Shown here: piece after piece, positions 7,473 through 16,090 of the stretch
Layout: every line of letters begins with the position of its first letter
How positions within the stretch are numbered: position 1 is the first letter of the stretch
NCBI GenBank assembly: GCA_024234575.1
Contig: JACKOB010000002.1
Location: 434,001 to 498,000 of the forward strand
Direction of reading: 5' to 3'
DNA from: Hahellaceae bacterium
GTDB lineage: Bacteria > Pseudomonadota > Gammaproteobacteria > Pseudomonadales > Oleiphilaceae
DNA length: 64,000 bases
The notes under the pieces: model-generated
What the model was told of the DNA's origin: nothing
Seen by the model: only the letters and a program-made list of their open reading frames with translations
Databases searched by the model: none
Program-made: the position numbers and the translations under genes

Positions 7473-8090
7473 CTAAAAAACAGACCGCCACAAAGGGATA
7501 GCAATTGCCCACATCATCAGGCATACCACGAGATCCATCGCCTGCCAGGCTTTGGGGTTGGAGAAATATGGTGCCAGACGACGCGCACCCAAGCAGAGTA
7601 GATTAAACCAGGCAACTGAGGCGGTGGCGGCTCCTAGGGCAAACCACCATTTGTCGACGCTGCCATATTGGGCACCGACGCTGCCAATTAATACCACGGT
7701 GTCCAGGTAGACATGGGGGTTAAGCAATGACAACGCCAGTGTTGCCAGCACCGCTGTTTTTCTGGTGATAAAGCGCTGCCCTGCCATATTGAGACCACGG
7801 GGTTTTATAGCCGATAGCAACGCTCTGGCACCATAACCGGTTAAGAAAACTGCGCCAAAGACGGTAATGACTGTCGCCAAGGTTTGGCTTTGGGAAATCA
7901 ACAAACCCATTCCGGCCACGCCGACACATATCAGCAGTACATCCAGGAAGATGCAGGTAATGGCAATGGGGATATGAAAGTTGTTTTTTACCCCTTGGGA
8001 CAATACAAACGCATTCTGTGCGCCAATGGCCACAATTAATCCCGCGCTGGTGGCGAACCCTTTTAGCATAATCGCCAGTATTTCAAACAT
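7473..8090 (-). CDS. argO: LysE/ArgO-family basic amino acid exporter
   Basis: This 205-residue inner-membrane exporter has about five to six hydrophobic segments. It carries the N-terminal LysE-family signature GLIVAIGAQNAFVLSQG and the second conserved segment LSLLNPHVYLDT. It should export arginine, lysine or a toxic analogue such as canavanine using the proton motive force. It is divergent from an ArgP-type LysR gene with a 99-bp shared promoter region, the standard argO/argP arrangement, in which the regulator activates export when basic amino acids accumulate. The AT-rich gap (8091-8189) will hold the LysR site, but I could not fix a single T-N11-A box with confidence. Confidence 0.9.
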   Translation of the reverse strand: MFEILAIMLKGFATSAGLIVAIGAQNAFVLSQGVKNNFHIPIAITCIFLDVLLICVGVAGMGLLISQSQTLATVITVFGAVFLTGYGARALLSAIKPRGLNMAGQRFITRKTAVLATLALSLLNPHVYLDTVVLIGSVGAQYGSVDKWWFALGAATASVAWFNLLCLGARRLAPYFSNPKAWQAMDLVVCLMMWAIAIPLWRSVF

Positions 8091-8189
8091 GAGTGTGTCC
8101 TGATCAAATTAAAACTAACTTGGACGCATCGTAATAATTCTGCTTGAATTAATATAATTAACAATTTTACTGATTTATTAATTTTTCTT

Positions 8190-9083
8190 ATGGACTTTGA
8201 TTTCAAGCAGTTACAAGCACTGGCAACCGTCATTGATGAGCAGGGTTTTGATAAAGCTGCGCAAAAGCTATGTTTGACGCAGTCGGCGATTTCACAACGG
8301 GTACGCCAACTAGAGATTCAAATCGGCCATATTCTGATTATTCGCAGCAGCCCGCCGCAACTAACCGAAACGGGGCATCAGGTAATGATGTTTTATCGGC
8401 AACTTGCGTTGCTGCACAGCGAGTTTGCGGCAATGGTACCGGGCTCATCCGAGAATAACTGGAACACCCTTAGCATAGGTACTAATGCAGATAGTTTGTG
8501 CACCTGGCTGTTGGATGCTCTGGGGCCGCTATTGCAAAGCCATCGACTGGTACTGGATTTGAAAATAGATGACCAGGAGCAAACCCACGAGCTGCTGCGC
8601 AAAGGGGAAGTGATGGGGTGCATCAGCGCCCGCAGTGTGGCGGAAAAAGGCTGCAACTGCATGCCTCTGGGAGTGATGCGTTACCGCTGTTTGGTGTCGC
8701 CAGATTTTTATCAGCGATATTTTGCAACAGGGGTGACCCAGGAGGCTATTGTCGAAGCTCCCTGTGTCGAGTTCAGCAGCAAAGATGAATTGATCTTGCG
8801 CTATCTGCGCCGGGTTTTTCAAATTGACAGCCACCCGAAGATTCACCGCATACCCTTAACTGACGCCTACATGGGGTTTATCAGTAAAGGTAACGCCTGG
8901 GGGATTGTTCCAGACCAGCAGAGCGAGCAGGCCCGAGCCGAAGGATCACTAATCGAGCTGCTACCCAACAAGCCAATCGATGTGCCACTTTACTGGCATA
9001 TCTGGAATCTTAAGAGTCAGGTGAGTCAGGCGTTATCCGCACAACTGCAAAAGTCAGCCCAGACGATTCTATTGCCGATGTAG
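8190..9083 (+). CDS. argP: LysR-type regulator ArgP (LysG-like)
   Basis: The 297-residue length matches ArgP. The N-terminal winged HTH is FKQLQALATVIDEQGFDKAA, then KLCLTQSAISQRVRQLE, followed by SPPQLTETGHQVMMFYRQL, closely matching the ArgP subfamily. The C-terminal effector-binding domain is intact. It should bind lysine or arginine and control the divergent exporter. Its stop codon TAG overlaps the GTG of the next gene (TAGTG at 9081-9085), so the radical-SAM gene is probably translated by coupling to this regulator, which is not part of the usual argP context. Confidence 0.92.
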   Translation: MDFDFKQLQALATVIDEQGFDKAAQKLCLTQSAISQRVRQLEIQIGHILIIRSSPPQLTETGHQVMMFYRQLALLHSEFAAMVPGSSENNWNTLSIGTNADSLCTWLLDALGPLLQSHRLVLDLKIDDQEQTHELLRKGEVMGCISARSVAEKGCNCMPLGVMRYRCLVSPDFYQRYFATGVTQEAIVEAPCVEFSSKDELILRYLRRVFQIDSHPKIHRIPLTDAYMGFISKGNAWGIVPDQQSEQARAEGSLIELLPNKPIDVPLYWHIWNLKSQVSQALSAQLQKSAQTILLPM

Positions 9084-10408
9084 TGAAATTGGCTCACTAT
9101 GACTGGTTTTACATGGCACATTTTGTGGCGGAGGGCCATTGCATGGATTGGCAATCAACACTTTTAATGCAGGGTGCGCGTGCCTATATTGGTCGACTGA
9201 TGCACTTGCAGCACCAACCGCTTGGCTATCCTGAGCCGCATCATTTTCGCCCTATGCCGCTTTATGTACACGTGCCATTTTGCGAGTCACTCTGCCCTTT
9301 TTGTCCATTTCACCGGATAAAACTGGACGTTGATCTGGCCGACCGCTATTTCGCTGCACTTGAGAATGAAGTCGACAAGCTGGCGCTGCTGGGTTACCAG
9401 TTCAATGAGCTTTATATCGGTGGTGGAACCCCGACCACAAGGCCCGTTGCTCTGGCCTCGCTAATTCAAAAGGTTCGGCGGCATTGGTCTTTACAAAACA
9501 CCGCCGTCGAAACCAACCCCAATCATTTGCGCTCTTCGGTGCTTGCGCCTTTGCTTGATGCCGGCGTGACCAGGCTAAGCGTGGGAGTTCAATCACTAAA
9601 TGATGAACGTCTGGCGGCAATTGGGCGGCTGAACGCCTACGGAAGTGGCGAAGCGATTATGAAAGCCATCGAGCGCACGCAGGGAATTTTTCCAACGTTT
9701 AACGTGGATATGATTTTTAATTTACCAGAACAAACCACCAGTGAATTGACGACAGATATCAAAAAACTAAAACAGTCCGGTGTTGATCAAATCAGTTTCT
9801 ATCCGCTGATGCCATCACCTCAAACGGCGATAACGCTACCTACAGGAGGGAAAGACCACTCTCACCCTGCATTTGGTAATGTCTCTTATGAGAACGAACA
9901 GCTGATGTATGACCACATCGTTGCCGCATTGGCACCAGAGTATCAACTGGGATCGGTTTGGTGTTTCAATCGAAAGCCCCAGCTGGTGGATGAGTACATT
10001 ATCAACAATGAAAGCTACTTAGGGATAGGGAGTGGTGCCTTCAGTTTGCTCGATTGCGGATTCTACGCCACAACATTTGATATAGAAAAATACGTACAAG
10101 ACAGTTTCTCTGGCGCGCAAATGTTTGTCGGCAGACAGCAACTGAGCAAGACGCAGCAGCAACGCTACCAATTACTCACGGCGTTATTCGGGCTATCGGT
10201 GTCTCAAGATGTCCTAACAGAGCAGAGAAATCTTATCGAGTGCCTGGTTTATCTTGGCGTGGTTGAGAAACAAGTGCTGCAGCACCCGGTGCGACTAACT
10301 TATGCGTTAACCAAAAAAGGCCGCTATTGGTGGCTGGTATTAATGCGAGAATTTTTTATGGGGGTGAACCGCTATCGCCGGGATATGCGATCACTTGCAG
10401 GGCTGTAG
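9083..10408 (+). CDS. Radical-SAM protein of the HemN/HemW coproporphyrinogen-oxidase-like family
   Basis: This 441-residue protein has the 4Fe-4S/SAM motif CESLCPFC (Cys67, Cys71, Cys74; CX3CX2C), a glycine-rich SAM-binding segment YIGGGTPT and VETNP, the family pattern of HemN, HemW and HutW/ChuW. A HemN-type C-terminal domain follows. Lack of the usual HemN second SAM signature makes HemW-like (haem chaperone) or HutW-like (haem degradation) roles more likely than true coproporphyrinogen dehydrogenation, but I cannot decide. No hutX or hutZ lies nearby. The start is GTG at 9083 overlapping the argP stop; ATG at 9113 and ATG at 9143 are alternatives. An argP-coupled radical-SAM enzyme is an odd arrangement. 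Confidence 0.82.
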   Translation: MKLAHYDWFYMAHFVAEGHCMDWQSTLLMQGARAYIGRLMHLQHQPLGYPEPHHFRPMPLYVHVPFCESLCPFCPFHRIKLDVDLADRYFAALENEVDKLALLGYQFNELYIGGGTPTTRPVALASLIQKVRRHWSLQNTAVETNPNHLRSSVLAPLLDAGVTRLSVGVQSLNDERLAAIGRLNAYGSGEAIMKAIERTQGIFPTFNVDMIFNLPEQTTSELTTDIKKLKQSGVDQISFYPLMPSPQTAITLPTGGKDHSHPAFGNVSYENEQLMYDHIVAALAPEYQLGSVWCFNRKPQLVDEYIINNESYLGIGSGAFSLLDCGFYATTFDIEKYVQDSFSGAQMFVGRQQLSKTQQQRYQLLTALFGLSVSQDVLTEQRNLIECLVYLGVVEKQVLQHPVRLTYALTKKGRYWWLVLMREFFMGVNRYRRDMRSLAGL

Positions 10409-10480
10409 TCGTAACGAAATAGCACGGGGATTACTCACGCTAATAGACGCCGATCCTGCGAATCTTTGGGTAGTGTTAAA

Positions 10481-10951
10481 CTAACCAGCCTGAATAACCG
10501 AGTGATATTTCCTCCCGACATTTTTCAAAAGGCAGCCGGCTAATCCACCGCCAATTATAAACAGGGCCCAATATCCCTTTCTGGTTTTATGCCCCATGAC
10601 CAGTCCACTGATTGCGCCAAAAATAGTTGCCTGAATCTGCGGGCTGAATTTGCGCCCCGCTATCATAAGATGGGCGATGTGCTCGCAATTATTCAGCAAA
10701 AGATTGTATTTGGGATTGCTGGCAAGCAGGTCACTCAGGCGCTCCGTCAGCAGCGTTGTGTTCCCTGCCTTCGTGTTGACGACTTTTACTTTGCGGCCAC
10801 TGGCATATTCTGCATAGTCAGTCAGCGCCACGCCTTCGACTGGTCGATGATGCAATACCAGGTTATTGCCCATGTAAATACCCGCATGCTGCACGGGCCC
10901 TTTACTGCGATAGAGTAAATCGCCCGGTTGAAGAGAAATACTGGTTGTCAT
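10481..10951 (-). CDS. LRAT-domain protein (NlpC/P60-like papain fold)
   Basis: A 156-residue protein with the lecithin:retinol acyltransferase-type circularly permuted papain fold. His22 is in QHAGIYMG, a second His pair is at LHH (34-35), and the nucleophile Cys89 is in the family signature NNCEH. These residues suggest an active thiol acyltransferase or hydrolase. The C-terminal third has a hydrophobic segment (GYWALFIIGGGLAGCLL) that may anchor it to the membrane, as in eukaryotic LRAT relatives. The substrate is unknown; a lipid or peptide acyl group is likely. It is a single gene with no obvious partner. The Arg-rich end is ordinary. Confidence 0.85.
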   Translation of the reverse strand: MTTSISLQPGDLLYRSKGPVQHAGIYMGNNLVLHHRPVEGVALTDYAEYASGRKVKVVNTKAGNTTLLTERLSDLLASNPKYNLLLNNCEHIAHLMIAGRKFSPQIQATIFGAISGLVMGHKTRKGYWALFIIGGGLAGCLLKNVGRKYHSVIQAG

Positions 10952-11155
10952 ACAAATGACCTCAACGTTGAAGCTTTAACTGTACGCAGAATACTATCTG
11001 CATAGTGCTCTAAATTCACCCTGTATTTTGCTGGTGGCTGATCGGCCTGCTCTTGTTCAACCATCTGCCCGCTCTGCGCCTCTATCTATCTACATGTGAT
11101 TTCGCATACAGCCGCTATACTGAGTGTACAATCAGCCAGGGGTTTCTCCCAGACA

Positions 11156-11950
11156 ATGACTTTTATAAAACTATGTATTTTCAGCCTTATCGCGATGACC
11201 ACGGTGGTTAATGCGGATGAGATGAAACCCTTAAAAGTCTGTGGCGAAGACTCCCAGTGGTTCCCCCATGTGTTTACAAGCCAGGGCAAACCAGCGGGAA
11301 TTCAGGTGCGCTTAGCAGAAGAGGCATTTAAGGCGGCCAATATTGGTGTAGCTCTCAAATTACTACCGTGGAAACGTTGTTTGCAGTTCGCCGAGAGCGG
11401 GCTGGTGGATGCCATCATTGGTGCGTCCTATAACACTGAGCGATCAGCCTACCTCTTCTACCCCGACGATGCTGAACTGGCGCAACGAGAGCAAAGGCAA
11501 TCACCATCTGCACTGGCACTGGTGCGCTATGTCGTGATAACCCCCAAAGAAATAAATTACCAGTACGCCGGAGACCCACAAAGCCTGCCTCAAAGTGTAC
11601 TTTTACCCCTTGGTTTTTCGTTGGCTGATGACCTGGTGGCAATGGGGATAGAAATTGACTCTGCTGGCAAACGGGATATCGATAACCTGCATCGTTTGGC
11701 CATGTATAAACAAGGCAGCACCATTGTTATTGAAACACTGGCACGACACGCACTTAAAAGCGGGCTGGATAATAAGCTAAGTATTTCTGATAAGCCTTAT
11801 ACCTATAAAAATAATTATCTTGCCTTTTCCAAGCGTGGGAATGTCTCTGCAGAGTTAAGGATAAAGCTCTGGCAAAGTGTGGCTGCCGTACGCGAGAGTA
11901 TCGGCGAGAGAATAGAGCAGGAAGTGATGGCGCTGCCATTCGAACCTTGA
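11156..11950 (+). CDS. Periplasmic solute-binding-like protein (SBP family 3), orphan
   Basis: I chose ATG at 11156 because the protein then opens with a clean signal peptide (MTFIKLCIFSLIAMTTVVNA); the frame is open 60 bp further up, but that part does not look exported. The mature ~245 residues begin LKVCGEDSQWFPHVF and contain PWKRCLQFAESGLVDAIIGA, a common pattern in SBP_bac_3-like proteins that are not linked to an ABC permease. No permease or ATPase gene lies nearby. Such proteins often feed signals to sensor kinases or cyclases, which is inference here. It ends before a strong bidirectional terminator. Confidence 0.82.
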   Translation: MTFIKLCIFSLIAMTTVVNADEMKPLKVCGEDSQWFPHVFTSQGKPAGIQVRLAEEAFKAANIGVALKLLPWKRCLQFAESGLVDAIIGASYNTERSAYLFYPDDAELAQREQRQSPSALALVRYVVITPKEINYQYAGDPQSLPQSVLLPLGFSLADDLVAMGIEIDSAGKRDIDNLHRLAMYKQGSTIVIETLARHALKSGLDNKLSISDKPYTYKNNYLAFSKRGNVSAELRIKLWQSVAAVRESIGERIEQEVMALPFEP

Positions 11951-12017
11951 ACGCTATAGCGTGGTATTGGTTTCAACCATGACGGGCTTTGACTATGACA
12001 GACAATAGTATGCCAGC

Positions 12018-12047
12018 AGTAAACCCGGCAGATGCACCGGGTTTACT
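12018..12047. terminator. Bidirectional terminator between convergent genes
   Basis: AGTAAACCCGG (12018-12028) and CCGGGTTTACT (12037-12047) form a perfect 11-bp stem with an 8-nt loop, placed between the ends of the solute-binding-like gene (11950) and the sphingomyelinase gene (12077). Confidence 0.8.
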
Positions 12048-12076
12048 ATTCATCCGATCAAACTGATTTTAACCCC

Positions 12077-13393
12077 TTACTCCGCAGGAAACACAAACTC
12101 ACTCGCCACGGGATAGTGATCAGAGAGATCCCAGCTGGTGAAATGGTCAGACTCAATGCTACGAGGAACCAATAGTTTGTTATGTGAATAAACCGGCGTT
12201 TGGTGATCATTCGAATACAGCACGTAGTCTAAGTATTCCGTAAACTGGTCTTCAGCATAGACATTCACAGGGCCCGCATAAGAATGAGGGTACTCGCCCA
12301 ATGCCATTGGCTCGGTGGCATTCATCAAATTCAAGAAGTCATAATGTTCCTGAGGAAAGTGAATTTTATCCACGTTAAAGTCACCCGCCATTAACACAGG
12401 CTCATCTGCTGGAATGTTTTTACTTTCAATGAACGCTTTTAATTCCGCCAGTTGCGCAAAACGCACGGCGACATCTGCAGGCGTGGTATAGGCGTGCGTA
12501 TGAGTACCAAACAGATTGTATACTTTGCCACCTTTGTTAATTTTGGCGTAGTTCATACCCTTTGATGCCAGGCAGCCATCCGCACGACAGGCATTATAGA
12601 CGGCATCATCATGCTCAATAATGGGGTGACGACTCGCGATGAATGAACCACCCGTTAAAAGTTTGCCCAGCTTGAAAGGAATCTTTGTGAGATAAGGATA
12701 TTCTGCACTGATTTTACTGCGAAAATGCGCGGTGAGAGCTGGATCAAAAACCTCTTGAAAGACGACGGCGTCGTATCCCTGAATAATCTCTTCGGCAATG
12801 GTGTCCAAGCGGGCATGTGTATTTTTACCCTCGATACCAGGCAGTAAAGCCCAGGTATTGTACGTCAGCACTTTGAAGTTGGTGTTGGCAACTTCTGGTG
12901 TCTCTTTTTTCCAGTCATTATTGATGACATAGTAAATATCGTCGCCGGAAGCACGAGCAGCCTGAGATCTAAAAGCCAGGGTCGAGTCTTTGCCATCAAA
13001 GTTCATCGGAATATTATGAATCTTCCGATCGTAATACCAAGGGTCATTTTCTGCAGAAAGCCACATCTTACTAAAGGTCATCGTACCTTCAAGCCTTTGC
13101 AACAGTTCAACCGAGCTGTTTACGCCTTGAACCGTTGTGATGAAGTAATAATCTTTCCCCCACTTAATGCCTTTGTCGCGATTAAAGCGCAGGAATTTAA
13201 CCGTCGCCAATGGTGGCACCGTGTCAGCCAGTTGCTGCCATTCATTGCCATGCGTAATATTGTTGTGACCAGTCTGAACCGTATCAATTGTTAACGTTTC
13301 CATGGTGCTGTTGGTGATGTAAATGTAAGACTCAGCCCAGCCGATGGAAGCTATCAGCATGCTGATGATAAAAAACGATATTCTAGTACGCAT
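12077..13393 (-). CDS. Secreted sphingomyelinase C-like phosphodiesterase
   Basis: This 438-residue protein has a signal peptide (about 1-20, ending GWA). A ~150-residue N-terminal region precedes an endonuclease/exonuclease/phosphatase fold. Catalytic motifs are present in order: LTYNTW (Asn), VFQEVFD (Glu), GTHTHA (His), AGDFNVD (Asp/Asn) and LSDHYPV (His426). The arrangement resembles bacterial neutral sphingomyelinases, which hydrolyse sphingomyelin to ceramide and phosphocholine in a Mg-dependent reaction and can be haemolytic. CRADGC may form a disulphide. A general phospholipase C or phosphatase activity cannot be excluded. The N-terminal region (SYIYITNSTMETLTIDTVQ) looks like a beta-sandwich. 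It is a single gene with no secretion system beside it. Confidence 0.88.
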   Translation of the reverse strand: MRTRISFFIISMLIASIGWAESYIYITNSTMETLTIDTVQTGHNNITHGNEWQQLADTVPPLATVKFLRFNRDKGIKWGKDYYFITTVQGVNSSVELLQRLEGTMTFSKMWLSAENDPWYYDRKIHNIPMNFDGKDSTLAFRSQAARASGDDIYYVINNDWKKETPEVANTNFKVLTYNTWALLPGIEGKNTHARLDTIAEEIIQGYDAVVFQEVFDPALTAHFRSKISAEYPYLTKIPFKLGKLLTGGSFIASRHPIIEHDDAVYNACRADGCLASKGMNYAKINKGGKVYNLFGTHTHAYTTPADVAVRFAQLAELKAFIESKNIPADEPVLMAGDFNVDKIHFPQEHYDFLNLMNATEPMALGEYPHSYAGPVNVYAEDQFTEYLDYVLYSNDHQTPVYSHNKLLVPRSIESDHFTSWDLSDHYPVASEFVFPAE

Positions 13394-13830
13394 GGGGTTG
13401 CCCTTATGAGTTCATTTCTGTCGAATACTAAGTTCGGATTATTTTCTAATTCGAGCATTCTATCGATATTGAACTTCGATAAGAGGGACTAAATGGGACA
13501 CATAAATAGACAAATTGATCTTTTGTGAACAAATCGTCAGGCATTTTAGATTTTCTCACTACTGCGAGGGGTTTAGATAGACCAACTACCCTGCTTAACG
13601 ATTTCTGAGCTGTCATAACGTCTATAGAAATAACTTTACCGCTTATGCCACGACATATTTACTTAACGGGAGGTACTACACTAAGCTTACACAAGCTCTC
13701 CATTAGCCATCTTGTAGAATAGTAATCGCATCTTCGAGGCTAGATTTATGGCAGAGGCTGTTCATTGGGGCAGTCATTCGCCCTCCCATTGGTTCAGACC
13801 CATGTTTATTGGGTGTACAAGGAGTTAAAT
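13394..13830. other. Intergenic region, no clear content
   Basis: 437 bp between divergent genes. AAGGAG (13819-13824) is the ribosome binding site of the next gene. Several AT-rich promoter-like stretches are present, but no operator, RNA or ORF could be supported. Confidence 0.5.
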
Positions 13831-14871
13831 ATGTGGGATTTCAATCTATCGCAAGCCATGGGGTTGATGCTAAAAACATTACCTTTTATCGTTTTGAGAA
13901 TGTTGATTTATTTTGGTATTACGCTGGGATATGTTCTCGCCATCGGGATTGGCGCGGGTATTGGCTATGGCGTCACTGCATTTGGCGACAACCCGGGTAG
14001 TGGCGCAGGCTTTGGTGGCCTGGTTGGATTTGGCGCAATCTCCGGTGTGCTCTACTGGGCGCGCGAGTATCTATTGTATCTCGTCAAAGCGGGACACATA
14101 TCGGTGCTGGTTGAAGCGCTGGACGGTAAGGCGTTACCAGAAGGTCGAGGACAGATCGATCATGCGCAGCTTGTCGTCAAAGAGAATTTTAAAGAAGCCT
14201 CCATACTGTTTGGTATCGATCAACTGATCAAAGGCATTCTACGCGCGCTGAATCGTATGTTGATGACAGTTGCCAACTGGCTACCTATTCCTAATCTAGA
14301 CAAGCTGGTAAACATCATCAGCAATATCCTCAATGTGTCGCTCACCTATGTCGATGAAGTCATTTTGGCCTACATGCTAAGAAGCAAAAGTGACAACCCT
14401 TGGCAGGCCAGCAAAGACGCATTGATATTGTATGCACAAAACTATCAGGTGATGCTGAAAAATGCGGTCTTTCTGATGTTGTTTATGTACTTGGTTTCAT
14501 TCTTGGTATTTTTGCTGTTTTTAGCACCAGTAGCAGGCTTGATGAGCCTATTTCCTGGCTCTGTCGGCGGCTGGAGTTTTATTGTCGCCTTGGTATTTGC
14601 CTGGAGCGTGAAGGCAGCATTATTAGAGCCTCTCGCCGTCACCGCCATGATGCAGGTTTACTTTAAAACGATCGAAGGACAAACGCCCAATCCCGAGTGG
14701 GATGAGAAGCTCAGTGTCGCTTCTGACAAGTTTAGAGAGATGAAAGCAAAAGCAGAAAGCTATATCAGCACACAGATAAAAGCCGCCACAACACAAAAAC
14801 CCCAAGCAAATGCCGCGGCACCGACATCCAAGCAGGAAGAGCCAAAAAACGAGCCTAAAGCACTGGAATAA
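13831..14871 (+). CDS. Polytopic membrane protein of unknown function
   Basis: ATG at 13831 is chosen for the AAGGAG 7 nt upstream; the frame extends 66 bp further without a ribosome binding site. The 346-residue protein has hydrophobic segments near the N-terminus (PFIVLRMLIYFGITLGYVLA), a glycine-rich stretch (GIGAGIGYGVTAFGDNPGSG) and a second cluster around VFLMLFMYLVSFLVFLLFL. The last ~50 residues are a hydrophilic Ala/Lys/Gln/Pro-rich tail, presumably cytoplasmic. I recognise no family with confidence; a YIP1-like or conserved hypothetical class is possible. It is monocistronic, followed by a hairpin. Confidence 0.8.
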   Translation: MWDFNLSQAMGLMLKTLPFIVLRMLIYFGITLGYVLAIGIGAGIGYGVTAFGDNPGSGAGFGGLVGFGAISGVLYWAREYLLYLVKAGHISVLVEALDGKALPEGRGQIDHAQLVVKENFKEASILFGIDQLIKGILRALNRMLMTVANWLPIPNLDKLVNIISNILNVSLTYVDEVILAYMLRSKSDNPWQASKDALILYAQNYQVMLKNAVFLMLFMYLVSFLVFLLFLAPVAGLMSLFPGSVGGWSFIVALVFAWSVKAALLEPLAVTAMMQVYFKTIEGQTPNPEWDEKLSVASDKFREMKAKAESYISTQIKAATTQKPQANAAAPTSKQEEPKNEPKALE

Positions 14872-14887
14872 CATCGCCAAGGCGCCT

Positions 14888-14910
14888 GATAGCACCCTTA
14901 GGGTGCTATC
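14888..14910 (+). terminator. Probable terminator hairpin
   Basis: GATAGCACCC (14888-14897) and GGGTGCTATC (14901-14910) form a perfect 10-bp stem with a TTA loop. The T tract is poor (CCTTC). Confidence 0.65.
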
Positions 14911-15013
14911 CCTTCACGTATAGTGCACTCTTATCGTGCAAGCCGGACGGGGCCATACCTTGACTCCTTGGCACCACATGATCATCTGACCTACAATGAA
15001 ACTACAGGTAGTG

Positions 15014-15147
15014 CTAGGAAGCCTCTGAATGAAGGTCATTCCGAAATGTCGGACCACCGTGTAGGCGGGAATCCATAACTCTTTGAATCTTATGGATCTC
15101 CGCCTACGCGCAGATGACAACACAGGACTTAATCAGAGGCTCCCTAG
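15014..15147. mobile_element. MITE with IS5-like ends, flanked by CTAG duplication
   Basis: The 126-bp element (15018-15143) has 13-bp imperfect terminal inverted repeats: GAAGCCTCTGAAT on the left and, read inward from the right, GGAGCCTCTGATT. CTAG occurs directly on both sides (15014-15017 and 15144-15147), matching a 4-bp IS5-type target duplication. The interior is itself palindromic, with GTAGGCGGGAATCCATAA facing TTATGGATCTCCGCCTAC and outer GTCAT/ATGAC arms, so the transcript would fold into a long hairpin. No ORF is inside. It is a non-autonomous element and depends on a transposase not seen in this window. Confidence 0.75.
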
Positions 15148-15224
15148 TGCATTTAAGAACTTCAATGACATCTAGAGTAAGTTATAAATCTGATGTGTGA
15201 ATGTCTCTCAATTAGATACCACAC

Positions 15225-16037
15225 ATGGATATAAAATTCATTAAAGCTCATCCGGAGCAAAAAAACGTGCATATCCGTCCTTTGGCCATTGTGTTGCTAT
15301 TTCTGCTAAGCGTGTCAGCTTCGCCTTTCATAGCGGCGGAAACAGTCATTTATGTTTGGACCTACTATGACGCCCCTCCTTTTAACATAGAAAAAAGCGA
15401 GACGAATCTAACCCGCGTATTCTGTGACGAACTCACCGCCAACAGCCAAGGACAATGGCGTTTCATACCATCGTACATTCCAAGACCCCGCTTACTGCCG
15501 TTTCTTGAAGACAAAAATAAGAAGGCTATTGTCGCCTGGGTAAACCCCATATGGTTTGATGATAAAAACTTATCAAAATATCTATGGACGAAAGAAATCT
15601 TTATTAATCGCAATGAAGTGATATCAAACAGCGCGAACCCGATTGAATATGATGGGCCTGAATCTCTGGTAGGAAAAAAATTGGGGGGCGTGCTGGGGCA
15701 CTCCTACGCTGACATAGACAACTATGTCGAAAAAGGATTAATACAACGCGAGGACACCCATTCATTTGCGAATAATGTTCATAAACTATTAATGAAACAC
15801 GCCAGCGTGGATGCAGCGATTGTTCCTGATACCCAGCTGAACCTTTTGCTTGCAGATGAAGCAGTGAGACGTCAAATTCATATTTCTAAAAATCCTCACC
15901 AGGTATTTACAAGGCGGTTAATGCTGACACCCGGACTTTCCGACGTACGTGACTATATCGATTCGCAATTGCCCATTCAAAAACCTGAGTGGGAAGAACT
16001 GATAGATTCTTATGGCGTAAACAAAGCGCCACTGTAG
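15225..16037 (+). CDS. Periplasmic solute-binding-like protein, orphan
   Basis: A 270-residue exported protein with a long signal region (hydrophobic core IVLLFLLSVSASPFIAAE, cleavage near residue 38). The mature part begins VIYVWTYYDAPPFNIE, the start of an SBP_bac_3-like fold, and carries GPESLVGKKLGGVLGHSY in the second lobe. No ABC permease is near. It precedes the RND efflux operon by 53 bp on the same strand, so read-through is possible, but a functional link is not evident. It is one of three such orphan binding proteins in the window. Confidence 0.8.
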   Translation: MDIKFIKAHPEQKNVHIRPLAIVLLFLLSVSASPFIAAETVIYVWTYYDAPPFNIEKSETNLTRVFCDELTANSQGQWRFIPSYIPRPRLLPFLEDKNKKAIVAWVNPIWFDDKNLSKYLWTKEIFINRNEVISNSANPIEYDGPESLVGKKLGGVLGHSYADIDNYVEKGLIQREDTHSFANNVHKLLMKHASVDAAIVPDTQLNLLLADEAVRRQIHISKNPHQVFTRRLMLTPGLSDVRDYIDSQLPIQKPEWEELIDSYGVNKAPL

Positions 16038-16090
16038 TATTATTCGAAAATAGTACACTTTAGAAAAAAACTGTTGTCAGGAATTTACTC

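Noticed and set aside
7241..7504. Minus-strand ORF after argO
   Set aside because: It overlaps both argO and the DUF805 gene, and the middle part encodes a hairpin; likely a shadow.
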